A stretch of DNA of 64,000 bases from Staphylococcus borealis (GTDB taxonomy: Bacteria > Bacillota > Bacilli > Staphylococcales > Staphylococcaceae): NCBI RefSeq assembly GCF_001224225.1, contig NZ_CUEE01000003.1:1-64000 (forward strand), given 5' to 3'. The translations under genes and the position numbers were made by a program. Within the stretch, counting starts at the first letter, position 1; the number at the start of each line of letters is the position of its first letter. Below are positions 19,449 to 30,683 of this stretch, piece after piece. Under the pieces are notes generated by a model that was given only the letters and a program-made list of their open reading frames with translations, was not told the DNA's origin and did not search any database.

Positions 19449-20741
19449 CTATGGATATAAACGATTTAATAATCGTGGGAATGGTGCAGTTTCTCTTACG
19501 TGTTCTACACCTGAAATCCAAGCAACTGTTCTTTCTAAGCCCAATCCAAATCCACTATGTGGCACACTACCATAACGACGTAAATCTAAATAATAATTGT
19601 AACTTTCTGCGTCCAATTGATGTTCATCAATACGTTGTTCTAATAATTCTAAGTCATTAATACGTTCAGAACCGCCGATGATTTCACCATAACCCTCTGG
19701 TGCAATTAAATCAGCACAGAGTACAGTGTCTTCATTATCTGGATTTGGTTGCATATAGAATGGCTTAATTTTAGTTGGATAATTTGTAATAAATACAGGT
19801 AAATCATAATGATTTGCAATTGCAGTTTCATGTGGTGCACCAAAATCTTCGCCCCACTCGATATCATCGAAACCTTCTTCTTTTAAGAATTTAATTGCGT
19901 CATCATATGAAATTCTTGGGAAAGGTGTTGATACTTTTTCAAGTTTACTTGTATCTCTATCCAATGCTTTAAGGTCTAATTGACAATTTTTAAGTACAGA
20001 TTGAACGACATGTGTAACGTATTGTTCTTGTACTTCTAAACTTTCAGCATGATTAGTAAATGCCATTTCTGGTTCAATCATCCAAAATTCAATTAAATGG
20101 CGTCTTGTTTTAGATTTCTCTGCTCTAAAAGTTGGACCAAATGAGAATACGCGACCATGAGCCATTGCAGCTGCTTCCATATATAATTGGCCACTTTGAG
20201 AGAGGAAAGCATCTTCATCAAAGTATTTCGTATGGAATAGTTCACTTGTTCCCTCTGGCGCACTTGCAGTTAAAATTGGTGGATCAATCTTAGTAAATCC
20301 ATTCTCATTGAAGAATTCATATGTTGCTCTAATAATTTCATTTCTAATTTTCATAACAGCATGTTGTTTTTTAGAACGTAACCATAAATGACGGTGATCC
20401 ATTAAAAATTCAGTACCGTGATTTTTAGGTGTAATTGGATAATCATGTGCTTCGTGTATAACTTCGATTGATTTCACTTGCATTTCATATCCTAAATCTG
20501 AGCGGTTATCTTCAGTAATAACTCCAGTCACATAAAGTGATGATTCTTGTGTGATTTCTTTTGCAAGTTGGAAAGTTTCTTCATCCACTTCTGATTTAAC
20601 TACCACGCCTTGCATAAAGCCACTACCATCACGTAATTGTAAAAAGGCAATCTTGCCACTTGAACGTTTATTCGTTAACCAAGCACCAATAGTCACTTCT
20701 TGGTTAAGGTGTTGTTTAGCTTGTTTAATCGTTGTTTTCAT
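19449..20741 (-). CDS. asnS: Asparaginyl-tRNA synthetase
   Basis: 430 residues starting [30 protein letters not shown] precedes the ATG at 20741; the ATG-like codon 21 bp earlier lies before that site. Class IIb synthetase charging tRNA-Asn: an N-terminal OB-fold anticodon-binding domain (about 1-110), motif 2 [21 protein letters not shown], and C-terminal motif 3 [12 protein letters not shown]. No T-box leader is seen upstream. It follows dinG as in Bacillus. Confidence 0.95.
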   Translation of the reverse strand: MKTTIKQAKQHLNQEVTIGAWLTNKRSSGKIAFLQLRDGSGFMQGVVVKSEVDEETFQLAKEITQESSLYVTGVITEDNRSDLGYEMQVKSIEVIHEAHDYPITPKNHGTEFLMDHRHLWLRSKKQHAVMKIRNEIIRATYEFFNENGFTKIDPPILTASAPEGTSELFHTKYFDEDAFLSQSGQLYMEAAAMAHGRVFSFGPTFRAEKSKTRRHLIEFWMIEPEMAFTNHAESLEVQEQYVTHVVQSVLKNCQLDLKALDRDTSKLEKVSTPFPRISYDDAIKFLKEEGFDDIEWGEDFGAPHETAIANHYDLPVFITNYPTKIKPFYMQPNPDNEDTVLCADLIAPEGYGEIIGGSERINDLELLEQRIDEHQLDAESYNYYLDLRRYGSVPHSGFGLGLERTVAWISGVEHVRETAPFPRLLNRLYP

Positions 20742-20851
20742 AACCAATCTCCTAATTGTCATTCTATATAGTCAATACTTATTTATTTTAACAAAATAAA
20801 TTGTGAAGTTCTAGCATGTGACGATGTTGTTTCATCGTTGAATCGTATAAA

Positions 20852-23554
20852 TTATTGTTTCTTATCAATATTTTGCTGGATTTTTTTAATGAGTTTACCA
20901 AACTGTTTGATATCCCCTTTTTTCTGTTTATAATTTTCTAGCGTTTGAGCAAAAAAGTTCTTATAGTTACTGCTAATTAAACGGTCATCAAATGAAACAA
21001 TAAGTCCTTGATCATCCTCATTTCGAATTAATCGACCGAGTCCCTGTCTAAAACGTGTAACTGCATCAGGTAATACATAGTCTTTAAAGGTGGACTCAAA
21101 CTCTGAATCCATGAGCCAATGTTTTGTATTATATTTATTCATAAATGGTAGTTTGGCAATCATGACACATTTAATTCCATTTGATTGATAATCAAAGCCT
21201 TCAAAAAAGGTAGACGTACCAAGCAATATCGTTTTATCGAAACTATTAAATTGTTGAACGATTTTATAATTTTGATTTTGCTGTTGTGTGAGCACAACAT
21301 AGTCCTCAAATGCGGGTAGTTCATTTAATAACTCTTGAACCATATGCATCATGCGATAACTTGTAAATAGTACTAAACATTTCGACTGCGTGATTGTGAC
21401 ATATTCCTGTATATAATCGACAATAGATGCTACATAATCATCGATATTTTTGAAGTTATAAGCACTTACATCGCTAGGAATATACACATTTGTATTCATA
21501 CGATTTGATAATGTCGAAGGAACTTGATAAGTGTTAAATTGCACATCCTCTTTGAACCAATTTTTGAAGGCATCGAACTTATGATTAAAAGTTAACGTCC
21601 CTGAAATAAAGGTTAATGAGTTAAATTTATCTAAGACGCGTGTTGTAAGTATATCTCGGACAGCGTAATCTTTAACAATTAATTTAATTGTTGATTTCTG
21701 AGTCAAATTTCTAATAGATAAATAAGCTGTATGATGATCTTTAAGGCTTTGTTCTATGTTTCGATAAGTATCGTTAATATATAGCAATTGTTTACGTAAA
21801 GTCTTAATCGTTTTATGCGTCATGCCATTAAATATTTCTAATGTTTTATTTATTTTATCAACAATTAAATGTAAATCTTTAAGTATCTGTGTTGAATCAA
21901 ATTCAAATACATAATGGTGTCGATGAATGTCATCATCGTGAACGTCCGAATTTTGAATTATTTCAAATATATGATTGAATAAACGCTCATTTAAATCATG
22001 TATTTCTGAGATGTTCATCTTCAGTCCAAATACATCAATTGGTGCAATATCTAAACGTTCTAATATACGTTGTTGTTCAAGATGATCGATTGCTTTCAAC
22101 AATTTTTCATTTTCATTCTTCCCTATTAAGCCAAGTTGATATTTTAAATCTGAGTAATCAAGTTCATTTGTAACTTGATTTAATGCATAATCAGGCAAAC
22201 GATGGGCCTCATCAATGATACAATCATCGAACAGTTGGTAAATTGAGTTCTCTTGATCTGAATGTATAAGATGCGCATGATTAGTGATACCGATTTGGAT
22301 GTGTTGTGCATTTCGTTTGATGTAATTGTAATAATGAATATCATGTCTAACGGGCACATAGGTTTCAACTTTTTGGTCAAAATACATTTTTTGACCACCT
22401 TTTAGATTTAAATCTTGAATATCCCCTGTTTCAGTTTCGATAATCCATGTCAATAATTGCATTTTTAAAATATTAACTTCATAGTTAGTAGTTTCATCTT
22501 TTAATATTTGACTAATTAGACCAAGTGAAATATATTCTGTTTTACTTTTAATAAGTGTTGCATTAATTTTAAAGTTTAGCGCTTGATTTAAACTAGGTAT
22601 GTCTTTTAATAAAAGCTGATTCTGCAATAATTTAGTATTTGTTGAAATCATGACATGACGTCCTGTTTCAATATTATACATTAGCGCTGCTAATAGATAT
22701 GCTAATGACTTCCCACTACCTAAAGGTGCTTCTATCATTGCTTTATCGTTGTGCATCAATTGTTCTAATATAATTTCAGATAAATATAATTGTTGAGGAC
22801 GATATGTAAGATTGAGTGCTTTAACTGCATCACGATACAGATCTTTAAGTGATCCATTAAATTGAGTTTTTGGTGCTTTTAAATCCACTTGCTTTTTATA
22901 AATAATTTGTTCAAATTGTCCAAGCGTATTATCTAAAGGTATTGATGGATGCTGACGAACCATTTCAAACAAGATATTATATAAATCGTATTTTAAATTT
23001 TTACTTAAATAATAGAGTTGTTTTAACGTATCTATTGGAAGTTGTTCGAATTTTTGAAAGGCTTTAATCATTAATAATGCAGTTGTTGTAGCATCCTCAT
23101 CAGCTCTATGTGCATTATCTAAAGGGATATCATGAGACTCCGCTAATTCACTAAGTTGATAACTTTTATCTGTTGGATAAGCAATTTTAAATAACTCTAA
23201 TGTATCGATGACTTTTTTAGGTTCGAAATGTATATTACAGTTTTTAAAAGCCTTCTTAATAAAATTCAAGTCAAAATCTACGTTATGCGCCACAAATACA
23301 CAATCTTTTAGTTGTTGATAAATATCTTTTGCGATTTCATGAAAATAAGGGGCTTGTTCTAACATTGTATCTTCAATTGAGGTCAATGCTTGGATGAATG
23401 GTGGAATTTCCAAATCAGTACGAATCATAGAATGATAAGTCCCAGATATTTTATTATTACTTACAAAGGTTATACCAATTTGTATAATTTCATCATAATC
23501 AAGTTGATTGCCAGTTGTTTCTAAGTCGACAACTGCATAACTTGTGTGTCCCAT
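20852..23554 (-). CDS. dinG: DinG-family protein with N-terminal DEDDh exonuclease
   Basis: 900 residues. Residues 1-165 form an epsilon-type 3'-5' exonuclease (VVDLETTG near 8-15, HNVDFD, and [10 protein letters not shown] with the catalytic His). The rest is an XPD/DinG helicase fold with Walker [14 protein letters not shown] in place of the usual APTGTGKT, DEAH in [10 protein letters not shown], and [12 protein letters not shown] near the C-terminus. No four-cysteine iron-sulfur loop lies between Walker A and DEAH. S. aureus DinG of this type has been reported to act as a nuclease rather than a helicase. It lies between birA and asnS. Confidence 0.93.
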   Translation of the reverse strand: MGHTSYAVVDLETTGNQLDYDEIIQIGITFVSNNKISGTYHSMIRTDLEIPPFIQALTSIEDTMLEQAPYFHEIAKDIYQQLKDCVFVAHNVDFDLNFIKKAFKNCNIHFEPKKVIDTLELFKIAYPTDKSYQLSELAESHDIPLDNAHRADEDATTTALLMIKAFQKFEQLPIDTLKQLYYLSKNLKYDLYNILFEMVRQHPSIPLDNTLGQFEQIIYKKQVDLKAPKTQFNGSLKDLYRDAVKALNLTYRPQQLYLSEIILEQLMHNDKAMIEAPLGSGKSLAYLLAALMYNIETGRHVMISTNTKLLQNQLLLKDIPSLNQALNFKINATLIKSKTEYISLGLISQILKDETTNYEVNILKMQLLTWIIETETGDIQDLNLKGGQKMYFDQKVETYVPVRHDIHYYNYIKRNAQHIQIGITNHAHLIHSDQENSIYQLFDDCIIDEAHRLPDYALNQVTNELDYSDLKYQLGLIGKNENEKLLKAIDHLEQQRILERLDIAPIDVFGLKMNISEIHDLNERLFNHIFEIIQNSDVHDDDIHRHHYVFEFDSTQILKDLHLIVDKINKTLEIFNGMTHKTIKTLRKQLLYINDTYRNIEQSLKDHHTAYLSIRNLTQKSTIKLIVKDYAVRDILTTRVLDKFNSLTFISGTLTFNHKFDAFKNWFKEDVQFNTYQVPSTLSNRMNTNVYIPSDVSAYNFKNIDDYVASIVDYIQEYVTITQSKCLVLFTSYRMMHMVQELLNELPAFEDYVVLTQQQNQNYKIVQQFNSFDKTILLGTSTFFEGFDYQSNGIKCVMIAKLPFMNKYNTKHWLMDSEFESTFKDYVLPDAVTRFRQGLGRLIRNEDDQGLIVSFDDRLISSNYKNFFAQTLENYKQKKGDIKQFGKLIKKIQQNIDKKQ

Positions 23555-23586
23555 AACTAACTCTCCTTATCTTCTTGTCATACGCT

Positions 23587-24558
23587 TTATATATCTATAT
23601 CCGCACTAATAAGGCGTCTAACTTCATTATTCTCATCTTTTACAATTAAGAAACCATCACGGTCAATATCAATCGCTTCACCAATAAATTGTGTATTATT
23701 CTCAGTGAAACGTAATTGGCGTTGCCAAATATTAGAAGCTTGAATATACTCATTTCTAATTTCTGCAAATGGCTGAGTTAAAAATTGAGTATAACGTTTT
23801 TCAATTGATGAAATGAGCGCTTCTAAAAATGTATATCGATTGATTTTAGTATCACTATGTAAACCGACACTTGTCGCGCTATGTTTAATCTCATCTGAGA
23901 AATCACTATCTTCATGGTTTAAATTGATGCCAATACCACAAATGATGGCGTCAATTGAATCATAATTTGCTATCATTTCAGTCAAAAAACCGCATACTTT
24001 TTTGTCAGCGATATAAACATCATTCGGCCATTTAATTTCTACTTTGTCATTTGTAAATGACTGTATAGCATCTCTAATTCCTAAAGCAGCAAACAAATTG
24101 AATTTTGGAATCATTGAAAAAGGTACATTAGGACGTAATACTAATGACATCCATAAACCTTTACCTTTTGAAGATGCCCAATTACGATTAAATCGCCCAC
24201 GTCCTTGTGTTTGTTCATCACTTAAAATAATCATTGATGCACTATTGCCAACTAATTCTTGCTTAGCAATCGTTTGAGTTGACGCAACACTCTCGAATAC
24301 CTTTATTTCTGAGGCTAATTGCGAATCTTTTAAAATATAAGCTACGATACCTTGATACCAACAATCTGGTAGTTCATTTAATTGATGGCCTTTATGATTG
24401 ATGGAGTCTATTTTACACCCATCTTTTTTAAGTTGATCGATGACTTTTTTTACAGCTGCTCTAGAAATATTTAATTGATCAGCAATATATTGTCCTGAAA
24501 TATATTCAGATTGATGCTTATATAGTATACGAATAACGTCTTGACTATATTTTGACAT
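23587..24558 (-). CDS. birA: Biotin operon repressor / biotin-protein ligase
   Basis: 323 residues of the bifunctional class. An N-terminal winged helix-turn-helix (QYIADQLNISRAAVKKVIDQL, 23-43) binds DNA. The catalytic domain contains GRGRFNRNW (119-127), the biotinyl-AMP loop, and KWPNDVYIADKKVCGFLTEM. It biotinylates carboxylase and represses biotin genes. Its start overlaps cca by 14 bases. Confidence 0.96.
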   Translation of the reverse strand: MSKYSQDVIRILYKHQSEYISGQYIADQLNISRAAVKKVIDQLKKDGCKIDSINHKGHQLNELPDCWYQGIVAYILKDSQLASEIKVFESVASTQTIAKQELVGNSASMIILSDEQTQGRGRFNRNWASSKGKGLWMSLVLRPNVPFSMIPKFNLFAALGIRDAIQSFTNDKVEIKWPNDVYIADKKVCGFLTEMIANYDSIDAIICGIGINLNHEDSDFSDEIKHSATSVGLHSDTKINRYTFLEALISSIEKRYTQFLTQPFAEIRNEYIQASNIWQRQLRFTENNTQFIGEAIDIDRDGFLIVKDENNEVRRLISADIDI

Positions 24559-25747
24559 TCTCTTTCACCCACTTCAATAATTCATCTTTAGAATTTGAAA
24601 CTTTATGTGTAACAACTTCACTTTCGATTTGTCGTAACACCTCTTTTAACCAAGGACCACTTTTTTTAGGCACAACTTTGAGTATATCGCCACCATTGAT
24701 ATTAAGCGCTTTACGACTTTCAATTGGTAATTGATGATTAATTTCTTTAATCGATTGATAATTGAAGATTAGAGGTGACGCTACTTTAATATTATTTTCT
24801 TTAAGTAAAGGAATGATGTCAATGATGTCCAAAATATTACTTGCGCCATAATCATAAACAAATAACTGTAATTGATTTTTAGTTGAGATTTTTGGCATCT
24901 CTAATAATAGTTTATGATATTGATTTATTTTAGCTTTCTCTTTATTGCTTATTTTCAAGCTTGAAAGCGGCGTGTCTGATTGCTCAATGGTCTTTAAGAT
25001 TGCTAGCCATAATTCAAAGCTTATCGGTGCATTAATCCTTGTTGCTTTCATATCTAGATCTTTAAAAAATGGAACATAATTAAAGAAGTTCAATGTCAAT
25101 AAAGTTGTGTAGCTTTCACTAACATTTTGACCTTGTATTAATTTTTTAAGTTCTACAACGATACGTTCTATAGATAAAAATTCGATATCTGCAATATGAT
25201 GTTGCATTGCCTCAAACGTATGATGTGAGATCGTGAAATTTAATTGTGATTGAAAGCGTACGCCTCTCAAAATGCGTAAAGCATCTTCATCGAAACGCTC
25301 GTGTGGTGTACCAACGGTAGTTATAATCTGTTGCTGTAATGCCGTTTGACCATCAAAATAGTCATAAATTTTAAAATCTTTATCCATAGCAATAGCATTA
25401 ATTGTAAAGTCACGACGTTGTAAATCTTCTTTTAAATCACGTACAAAATACACTTCATTAGGTCTGCGATGATCAACATAATCTGATTCAGCTCTGAAAG
25501 TTGTCACTTCGTAATTCGTTCCTTCGTACACGACATTAATCGTTCCGTGCTCTTTTCCAATTGGGATTGTTTTATCAAATATCGATTCTATTTCATCTGG
25601 TGTTGCGCTGGTTGTAATATCGATATCATGGATGGGTCTATCCATTAAATAATCACGCACAGACCCTCCGACGAAGTATGCTTCAAAGCCATGGTGTTCT
25701 ATTTTTTCTAAAATAGGTTTTGCTTGAGTAAATAGTTTTGTTCCCAT
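24545..25747 (-). CDS. cca: CCA-adding tRNA nucleotidyltransferase
   Basis: A 400-residue class II enzyme that adds or repairs the 3' CCA of tRNAs. The head domain carries GGSVRD (27-32) and the catalytic DID (41-43). Next come RRDFTINAIAMD and the neck motif DEDALRILRGVRFQSQL. It ends within birA and starts 1 bp after bshA, in one tight minus-strand group. Confidence 0.96.
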   Translation of the reverse strand: MGTKLFTQAKPILEKIEHHGFEAYFVGGSVRDYLMDRPIHDIDITTSATPDEIESIFDKTIPIGKEHGTINVVYEGTNYEVTTFRAESDYVDHRRPNEVYFVRDLKEDLQRRDFTINAIAMDKDFKIYDYFDGQTALQQQIITTVGTPHERFDEDALRILRGVRFQSQLNFTISHHTFEAMQHHIADIEFLSIERIVVELKKLIQGQNVSESYTTLLTLNFFNYVPFFKDLDMKATRINAPISFELWLAILKTIEQSDTPLSSLKISNKEKAKINQYHKLLLEMPKISTKNQLQLFVYDYGASNILDIIDIIPLLKENNIKVASPLIFNYQSIKEINHQLPIESRKALNINGGDILKVVPKKSGPWLKEVLRQIESEVVTHKVSNSKDELLKWVKENVKI

Positions 25748-25748
25748 A

Positions 25749-26879
25749 CTAATCCTCTTTTTGATTTAACATTTTTCTATAGTAGTGTTCGTATTGATCT
25801 GTAATTAATTCTGAACCAAATCGTTCTTCTATGTCATTTAACATAGCAGTTTGCATGTGTTGGTATAAATCAGGGTTAGTAAGAAGTTGTATGGCATAAT
25901 CACTTGCGCTAGTACTATCACCAATATCTACGATATAACCTGTCTCATTATGCTTGATAACCTCTTTTATACCACCTGCATTAGAACCGATAGGCACAAC
26001 ACCTGTTTTCATTGCTTCTAGTAATGTCAATCCAAAGCTCTCTTTTTCACTTAATAGAAGCACTAAATCAGACATTTGATAGAATTCACTCACTTGATCT
26101 TGTTTGCCTAAAAATAACACATCATTTTCGATATCTAATTGACGTGCTAACTTTCGCATATCTAATAATTCTGGACCGTCTCCTAATAAAATGAGTTTAC
26201 TTGGTATATGATGATGAACTTTCGCAAACGTTTCTAAAATAGTATCAATACGTTTTACTTTTCTGAAATTAGATACGTGAATCAGTACCTTTTCATTTGG
26301 TTTGATGCCATAGACTTCTTTAAGTTTTTCATCATGACGTGTTGGAAATTCATTTTCACGAACAAAATTATAAATAGGGATAATTTCTTTCTCAGTTTCA
26401 ATGATGGACTTTGTTTGACGTGCTAATGAATGACTCACGCTTGTAACAATATCACTTTGCTCAATTCCGAATTTGATAGCACCTTTAAGTGAGTGATCGT
26501 AACCTAATACGGTAATATCAGTGCCGTGTAACGTCGTCATTATTTTAATATCTTTACCAGACATTTGACGTGCTAAAATGCCACAAACAGCATGAGGCAC
26601 GGCATAGTGCATGTGCAATACATCTAAATCATATTCTTTTATCACTTCAGAAATTTTAGTACTCAAAGTGATATCATATGGAGGATATTGAAAGACGGCA
26701 TACTGATTTACTTCAACTTGATGAAACGTAATATTAGGTAAAGGTTTGCGAATTCTAAAAGGAATATTCGACGTTATAAAATGTACTTCATGACCTCTCT
26801 CAGCCATTTTAATGCCTAACTCAGTAGCGATGATACCAGAACCGCCCATTGATGGATAACATGTAATACCTATTTTCAT
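25749..26879 (-). CDS. bshA: Bacillithiol biosynthesis glycosyltransferase BshA
   Basis: A 376-residue GT4 glycosyltransferase that joins N-acetylglucosamine to L-malate, the first step of bacillithiol synthesis. GITCYPSMGGSGIIATELG at the N-terminus, HMHYAVPHA, TTLHGTDITVLG, and the donor-site ESFGLTLLEAMKTGVVPIGSNAGG fit the family. AGGAGG precedes the ATG. The bacillithiol disulfide reductase is also in this window, at 44.5-45.5 kb. Confidence 0.95.
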   Translation of the reverse strand: MKIGITCYPSMGGSGIIATELGIKMAERGHEVHFITSNIPFRIRKPLPNITFHQVEVNQYAVFQYPPYDITLSTKISEVIKEYDLDVLHMHYAVPHAVCGILARQMSGKDIKIMTTLHGTDITVLGYDHSLKGAIKFGIEQSDIVTSVSHSLARQTKSIIETEKEIIPIYNFVRENEFPTRHDEKLKEVYGIKPNEKVLIHVSNFRKVKRIDTILETFAKVHHHIPSKLILLGDGPELLDMRKLARQLDIENDVLFLGKQDQVSEFYQMSDLVLLLSEKESFGLTLLEAMKTGVVPIGSNAGGIKEVIKHNETGYIVDIGDSTSASDYAIQLLTNPDLYQHMQTAMLNDIEERFGSELITDQYEHYYRKMLNQKED

Positions 26880-26907
26880 GTTACACTATCCTCCTTTTTA
26901 AAAATGA

Positions 26908-27234
26908 TTATTTTCGTTCAAAACGATTTTTATCTCTAGTGTTGAATTTTTCCATTGTTTCATTAAAGCTTTCAGTCATGTCGATATCGAGTGAGTTTGC
27001 TAAGCAAAGTAAAACAAATAAATTGTCTCCTAATTCGGCTTTAATTGTATTTTCATCTTCAGTTTCTTTCTTTTTCTTTTCACCGTGATAATGATTGATT
27101 TCTCTAGCAAGTTCTCCGACTTCTTCTGTCAAACGTGCTAAATTTGCAAGTGGAGAAAAATACCCAGCTTTGAATTGTCCAATGTATGCATCCACTTCAT
27201 TTTGCATCTCTTTCATAGATTTCATTGTGTTCAC
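26908..27234 (-). CDS. MazG-like nucleotide pyrophosphohydrolase (YpjD-like)
   Basis: A 108-residue single-domain MazG-type protein. The metal-binding pattern appears as LTEEVGELAREIN and, after a Lys-rich loop, AELGDNLFVLLCLAN. The C-terminus (FNTRDKNRFERK) is typical of the YpjD group. These enzymes hydrolyse (d)NTPs to monophosphates; the substrate here is not known. It is next to bshA, as in the Bacillus ypjD-bshA cluster. Confidence 0.85.
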   Translation of the reverse strand: MNTMKSMKEMQNEVDAYIGQFKAGYFSPLANLARLTEEVGELAREINHYHGEKKKKETEDENTIKAELGDNLFVLLCLANSLDIDMTESFNETMEKFNTRDKNRFERK

Positions 27235-27354
27235 TTTCTCCTTTATTATTGATACTTAATAAGTATATATCATATTAAACAATCATGCATTTTATGAATA
27301 TGAAAAGAACGGATTATATTTTAATTAAATTTTCAAGAAAAATAAAATAAAAAA

Positions 27355-27402
27355 TTGGGAGTAGAACAGAATTCTATACGAATTCAATGTCCTACTCCCA
27401 CG
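27355..27402. terminator. Hairpin of the GGGAGTGGGAC family, probable bidirectional terminator
   Basis: TGGGAGTAG-AACAGAATTC (27357-27375) pairs with GAATTC-AATGTCCTACTCCCA (27381-27401) around a five-base loop, with a T-rich flank on the minus strand. It is the hairpin module of the composite repeat family without the tail. The rest of 27235-27514 shows another short inverted repeat (AGCATAAAA/TTTTATGCT near 27472-27500) and no gene. Confidence 0.6.
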
Positions 27403-27514
27403 TCGCTATCTAAGATTGAAAAGCATATTATAATTACTTACTCAACTTTAGTGAGCGATTAATGCTAGTAGCATAAAAATGATGTTGTTTTATGCTAAAT
27501 ATTTATAAGCTCAA

Positions 27515-28213
27515 TTAATTATCACTCGCTTTAGCGATAAGAATAATTCTTACTAATTCTGCGACAGCTGTTGCAGTTGCGGCAACATACGTCATTGCAG
27601 CTGCTGAAAGAACTTTTTTAGCATGTTTATATTCTTTTTCATTGACAATATTCAAAGCAGTTATTTGTTTCATTGCTCTTGAACTTGCGTCGAACTCAAC
27701 AGGTAACGTTACAATCGAGAACAGGACAGCGAGTGACATTAATCCAGCGCCAATCCATAATGCTGTTGACCCAAATGCACTTCCCATAGCTGTAAGGATA
27801 ATTCCTAACATGATAATCATGTAACTTAAAGAACTACCTAAATTGGCAAATGGTACTAACGCACTTCTGAATCTTAAAAATACATAACCTTGTTGATGTT
27901 GAATCGCGTGTCCAACTTCGTGTGCAGCAATAGCTGTACCAGCTACTGAAGGTCTATCGAAGTTTGCAGGAGATAAACAAACAACTTTCTTTTTAGGATC
28001 ATAATGGTCAGTTAGGAAACCTTCACCTTTAACAACGTCAACATCATAGATGCCATTCGCATGAAGGATTTCTTCAGCTACCTCACGGCCAGTCTTACCA
28101 CTTGTTGATCTCACTTGTGCATATTTTTCATAATTCGATTTTACTTTGTGTTGTGCCCACATTGGAATGAGCATAATAATGACGATATATATTATATAAG
28201 ACATTATAGACAA
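27515..28213 (-). CDS. Membrane zinc metallopeptidase (YugP family)
   Basis: About 232 residues with an N-terminal membrane helix, a HEVGH zinc site (AAHEVGHAIQHQ), and two or three further hydrophobic segments in the C-terminal half. It belongs to the Zn-peptidase_2 (YugP) family, for which no substrate is established. The start is uncertain: AAAGGAG fits best with TTG at 28213 (10-base spacing). A GTG at 28222 is too close, and an ATG at 28204 is rather far. Confidence 0.85.
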   Translation of the reverse strand: MSIMSYIIYIVIIMLIPMWAQHKVKSNYEKYAQVRSTSGKTGREVAEEILHANGIYDVDVVKGEGFLTDHYDPKKKVVCLSPANFDRPSVAGTAIAAHEVGHAIQHQQGYVFLRFRSALVPFANLGSSLSYMIIMLGIILTAMGSAFGSTALWIGAGLMSLAVLFSIVTLPVEFDASSRAMKQITALNIVNEKEYKHAKKVLSAAAMTYVAATATAVAELVRIILIAKASDN

Positions 28214-28257
28214 TAATTCCACTCTCCTTTATCCATATTCTACTGAGAATCCTTGAT

Positions 28258-28857
28258 TTAATCAAATAATTTAATTGGTATTATCTTTTGTAAATAATAA
28301 TATAAGCATAATGCCAATGAACTTAACCAAAACGCGATATAGCCAACCATAACTTTATGTTGCTCAATAATGTCATAGTACGGATACTTATTTAAAACAT
28401 AATCAATGAAATCATTATGAAACACCCACACCATCGCAATTAGCAAACTACTTATTCTAATCTTTAAGCGAGGATAAAAGTAAATTGCTTGTATCGCCAT
28501 AATACCATGACTCAAAATTAAAAATATATTCATGATTGTTATATTATGATTTAAATGAATCATTTGAAGATTCATTATTACAGCCCATAGCCCATATTTT
28601 AATAAAGTAACGAAAGCAAGGGCTTCAATAAACGGAATGTGTTTATTGATAATTAAACAAAAAATAACAATACATAAAAAAAGCGAAGCAATTGGACTAT
28701 CAGGTATAAAAGGTAAGAAATACCAAGGTGTTTGAACTAATTGATCACCATACCAAATGAACCCATACAACGTGCCAAGTAAGTTACAAACAAGTAAAAA
28801 GATTAAGCAGGATTGACGATATAATGTTAACTCCCACATTTGTTTAAATGTTAGCAT
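28258..28857 (-). CDS. DUF1405 membrane protein (YpjA-like)
   Basis: 199 residues with about six predicted membrane helices, opening LTLYRQSCLIFLLVCNLLGTLYGFIWYGDQL. The pattern and the position near mazG-like and ypiB-like genes match the DUF1405/YpjA family of unknown function. No catalytic motif is seen. Confidence 0.8.
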   Translation of the reverse strand: MLTFKQMWELTLYRQSCLIFLLVCNLLGTLYGFIWYGDQLVQTPWYFLPFIPDSPIASLFLCIVIFCLIINKHIPFIEALAFVTLLKYGLWAVIMNLQMIHLNHNITIMNIFLILSHGIMAIQAIYFYPRLKIRISSLLIAMVWVFHNDFIDYVLNKYPYYDIIEQHKVMVGYIAFWLSSLALCLYYYLQKIIPIKLFD

Positions 28858-28881
28858 ACGTTTTATTTCCTTTAATGACTT

Positions 28882-29418
28882 TTATCGATTTTCAAGCACC
28901 TCTAAAATTTGAGTTAATTGATAGAATTGTTCTCGATCATTAAATTGAAGGCTTAAATCAATATTATGGCGCAAGTGCTCAATGAGTGAGTAGACACTTG
29001 TCGAATCAAGAGTTAAATTGTAAATCGTATTTAGATAAGCCATATATTGAGTTGAATACATTAATTGATGAATCATCAAGTCATTTAATTTAAAATCGGT
29101 AGTGTGTTCGTCTGAAAAATGAATCAGAATATCAAATTCACAATGATGAGATATAATATAATTGAAAATCTCATTTGTGTTTATGAGTATGTGATGATTA
29201 TTAACCAACTTAATTGCTGGAGCATCTGCATTACTTAAACTCGTTTCTAGCGTTTTATGATTAGATATTTTTTGATTAACAAAATGAACGTGTTCAAGTA
29301 GATCGTAATGAGATTTAATATAGTTTAAAATCCATACACTAATACGCGATTTAAAATGATAATGAAACAAAGCATATTCAATATAACTTTGTTTCATCTG
29401 ATTAAGGGTTTGATTCAA
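28882..29418 (-). CDS. YpiB-like UPF0302 protein
   Basis: About 178 residues. The conserved opening TLNQMKQSYIEYALFHYHFKSRISVWILNYIKSH is the UPF0302/YpiB N-terminal signature. In Bacillus ypiB is next to the TPR gene ypiA, as here. The start is probably TTG at 29418, because AAGGTGA lies 6 bases upstream; an ATG at 29433 overlaps the TPR stop but has no clear ribosome site. Function unknown. Confidence 0.8.
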   Translation of the reverse strand: MNQTLNQMKQSYIEYALFHYHFKSRISVWILNYIKSHYDLLEHVHFVNQKISNHKTLETSLSNADAPAIKLVNNHHILINTNEIFNYIISHHCEFDILIHFSDEHTTDFKLNDLMIHQLMYSTQYMAYLNTIYNLTLDSTSVYSLIEHLRHNIDLSLQFNDREQFYQLTQILEVLENR

Positions 29419-29432
29419 GTAAATCACCTTCA

Positions 29433-30677
29433 TTAATAATCAAGACGATTGGCTTCTTCTTGCCAAGTCTCATTACTAGGATCCATTTCTAGTAATTGTT
29501 GTAAGAGTGTCATTGCCTTCTCTTTATTACCGATTTCAATTAAATAATAGTAATAGTCACTTAAGAATGCGCTTTGCGTTTTCATTGTTGGATAAGCAAG
29601 TTCAAAGAAATGTTGTGCTTCTTTATCACGTTCTTCTTGACCAAATGCATGCGCTAAATGCCACATGAAAACAGGATCTAAATCATCTTCATCAACATAT
29701 GATAACAATGCAATAATTGCTTCATAGTCTTCTTCGTTTCGGAATAAATCACTCAAAATTAATAATGGCTCATGATAAGCGTTGTCCACTTCAAGCGCTT
29801 GTTTGAGTAATTCAACACCTTCATTAGCATCGCCATGCTCAATTTCTAAACTTCCTGTTGAAACCATCAATTCTTTATAAAATTGATTTAAGCGTAAGCC
29901 TTCTTTACCAGTTTCAATTGCATCAGGATAATTTTTTTCATTTTCATAAAGTGATTGTAAATAGAAGTATCCTTGTATAAAGTCAGGATCTTTAGATAGA
30001 AGATTTTTCGTGATTTTAATGGCTTCTTGAGTGATATCATTTTTTTCATATGCGATGGCTTTTTTGAAGAAATCTTCAGAAGTCATTTCATCTTCATTAA
30101 TTTCATCATATAAATTAATCGCATCACTATAGTTACCACTTTGTAATGCGCAATCTGCCATTCGAGCAAACAAATTGATGCCATTTACTTCGTACTCACC
30201 TGTATCTAATACGACTTCATATTCACGAGTCGCACGTAAGTATTGACCATCAAAATACAACAATTCAGCTAATGCAAAATGGATGATTGGGTCGTTAGGT
30301 TCTAATTCTCTTGCTTCTAATAATTTATCAATAGCAACTTCATTCATATTAATTTGTTGATATAAATCAGCTTCTAACATTAGTTTTTCAGTTGATATTG
30401 CAACTTGACTTAAATATTCTAACGCTTCATCAGTTTGGTTCTCTGACATTAAGCCTTCAATAAAGTATATTAGTAATTCACTCTCATCTGGATACTTATG
30501 ATATAAAGTTCTAAACACCTCTAGTCCTTGAGGTGTTAATCCAAAATTATATAAGGTTTCACCAAGAATAAATAATGCATCATCATTATTAGAGTTCAAT
30601 GCATCATTTACGCGTGTATCTAAATGATCTAGTTTTTGAAGATTGATATCGTCTATTAATTTATAGATATCTTCCAT
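29433..30677 (-). CDS. TPR-repeat protein (YpiA-like)
   Basis: 414 residues made almost wholly of tetratricopeptide helical repeats, for example ALFILGETLYNFG, PIIHFALAELLYFDGQYLRATREY and EPLLILSDLFRNEEDYEAII. There is no signal peptide, so it is a cytoplasmic scaffold. It lies 6 bp after aroA and is probably in the aro transcript. The partner is unknown. Confidence 0.88.
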   Translation of the reverse strand: MEDIYKLIDDINLQKLDHLDTRVNDALNSNNDDALFILGETLYNFGLTPQGLEVFRTLYHKYPDESELLIYFIEGLMSENQTDEALEYLSQVAISTEKLMLEADLYQQINMNEVAIDKLLEARELEPNDPIIHFALAELLYFDGQYLRATREYEVVLDTGEYEVNGINLFARMADCALQSGNYSDAINLYDEINEDEMTSEDFFKKAIAYEKNDITQEAIKITKNLLSKDPDFIQGYFYLQSLYENEKNYPDAIETGKEGLRLNQFYKELMVSTGSLEIEHGDANEGVELLKQALEVDNAYHEPLLILSDLFRNEEDYEAIIALLSYVDEDDLDPVFMWHLAHAFGQEERDKEAQHFFELAYPTMKTQSAFLSDYYYYLIEIGNKEKAMTLLQQLLEMDPSNETWQEEANRLDY

Positions 30678-30683
30678 TTTATT

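Noticed and set aside
20742-20851. T-box leader before asnS
   Set aside because: The gap from dinG to asnS is about 110 bp and has no T-box core or terminator structure.
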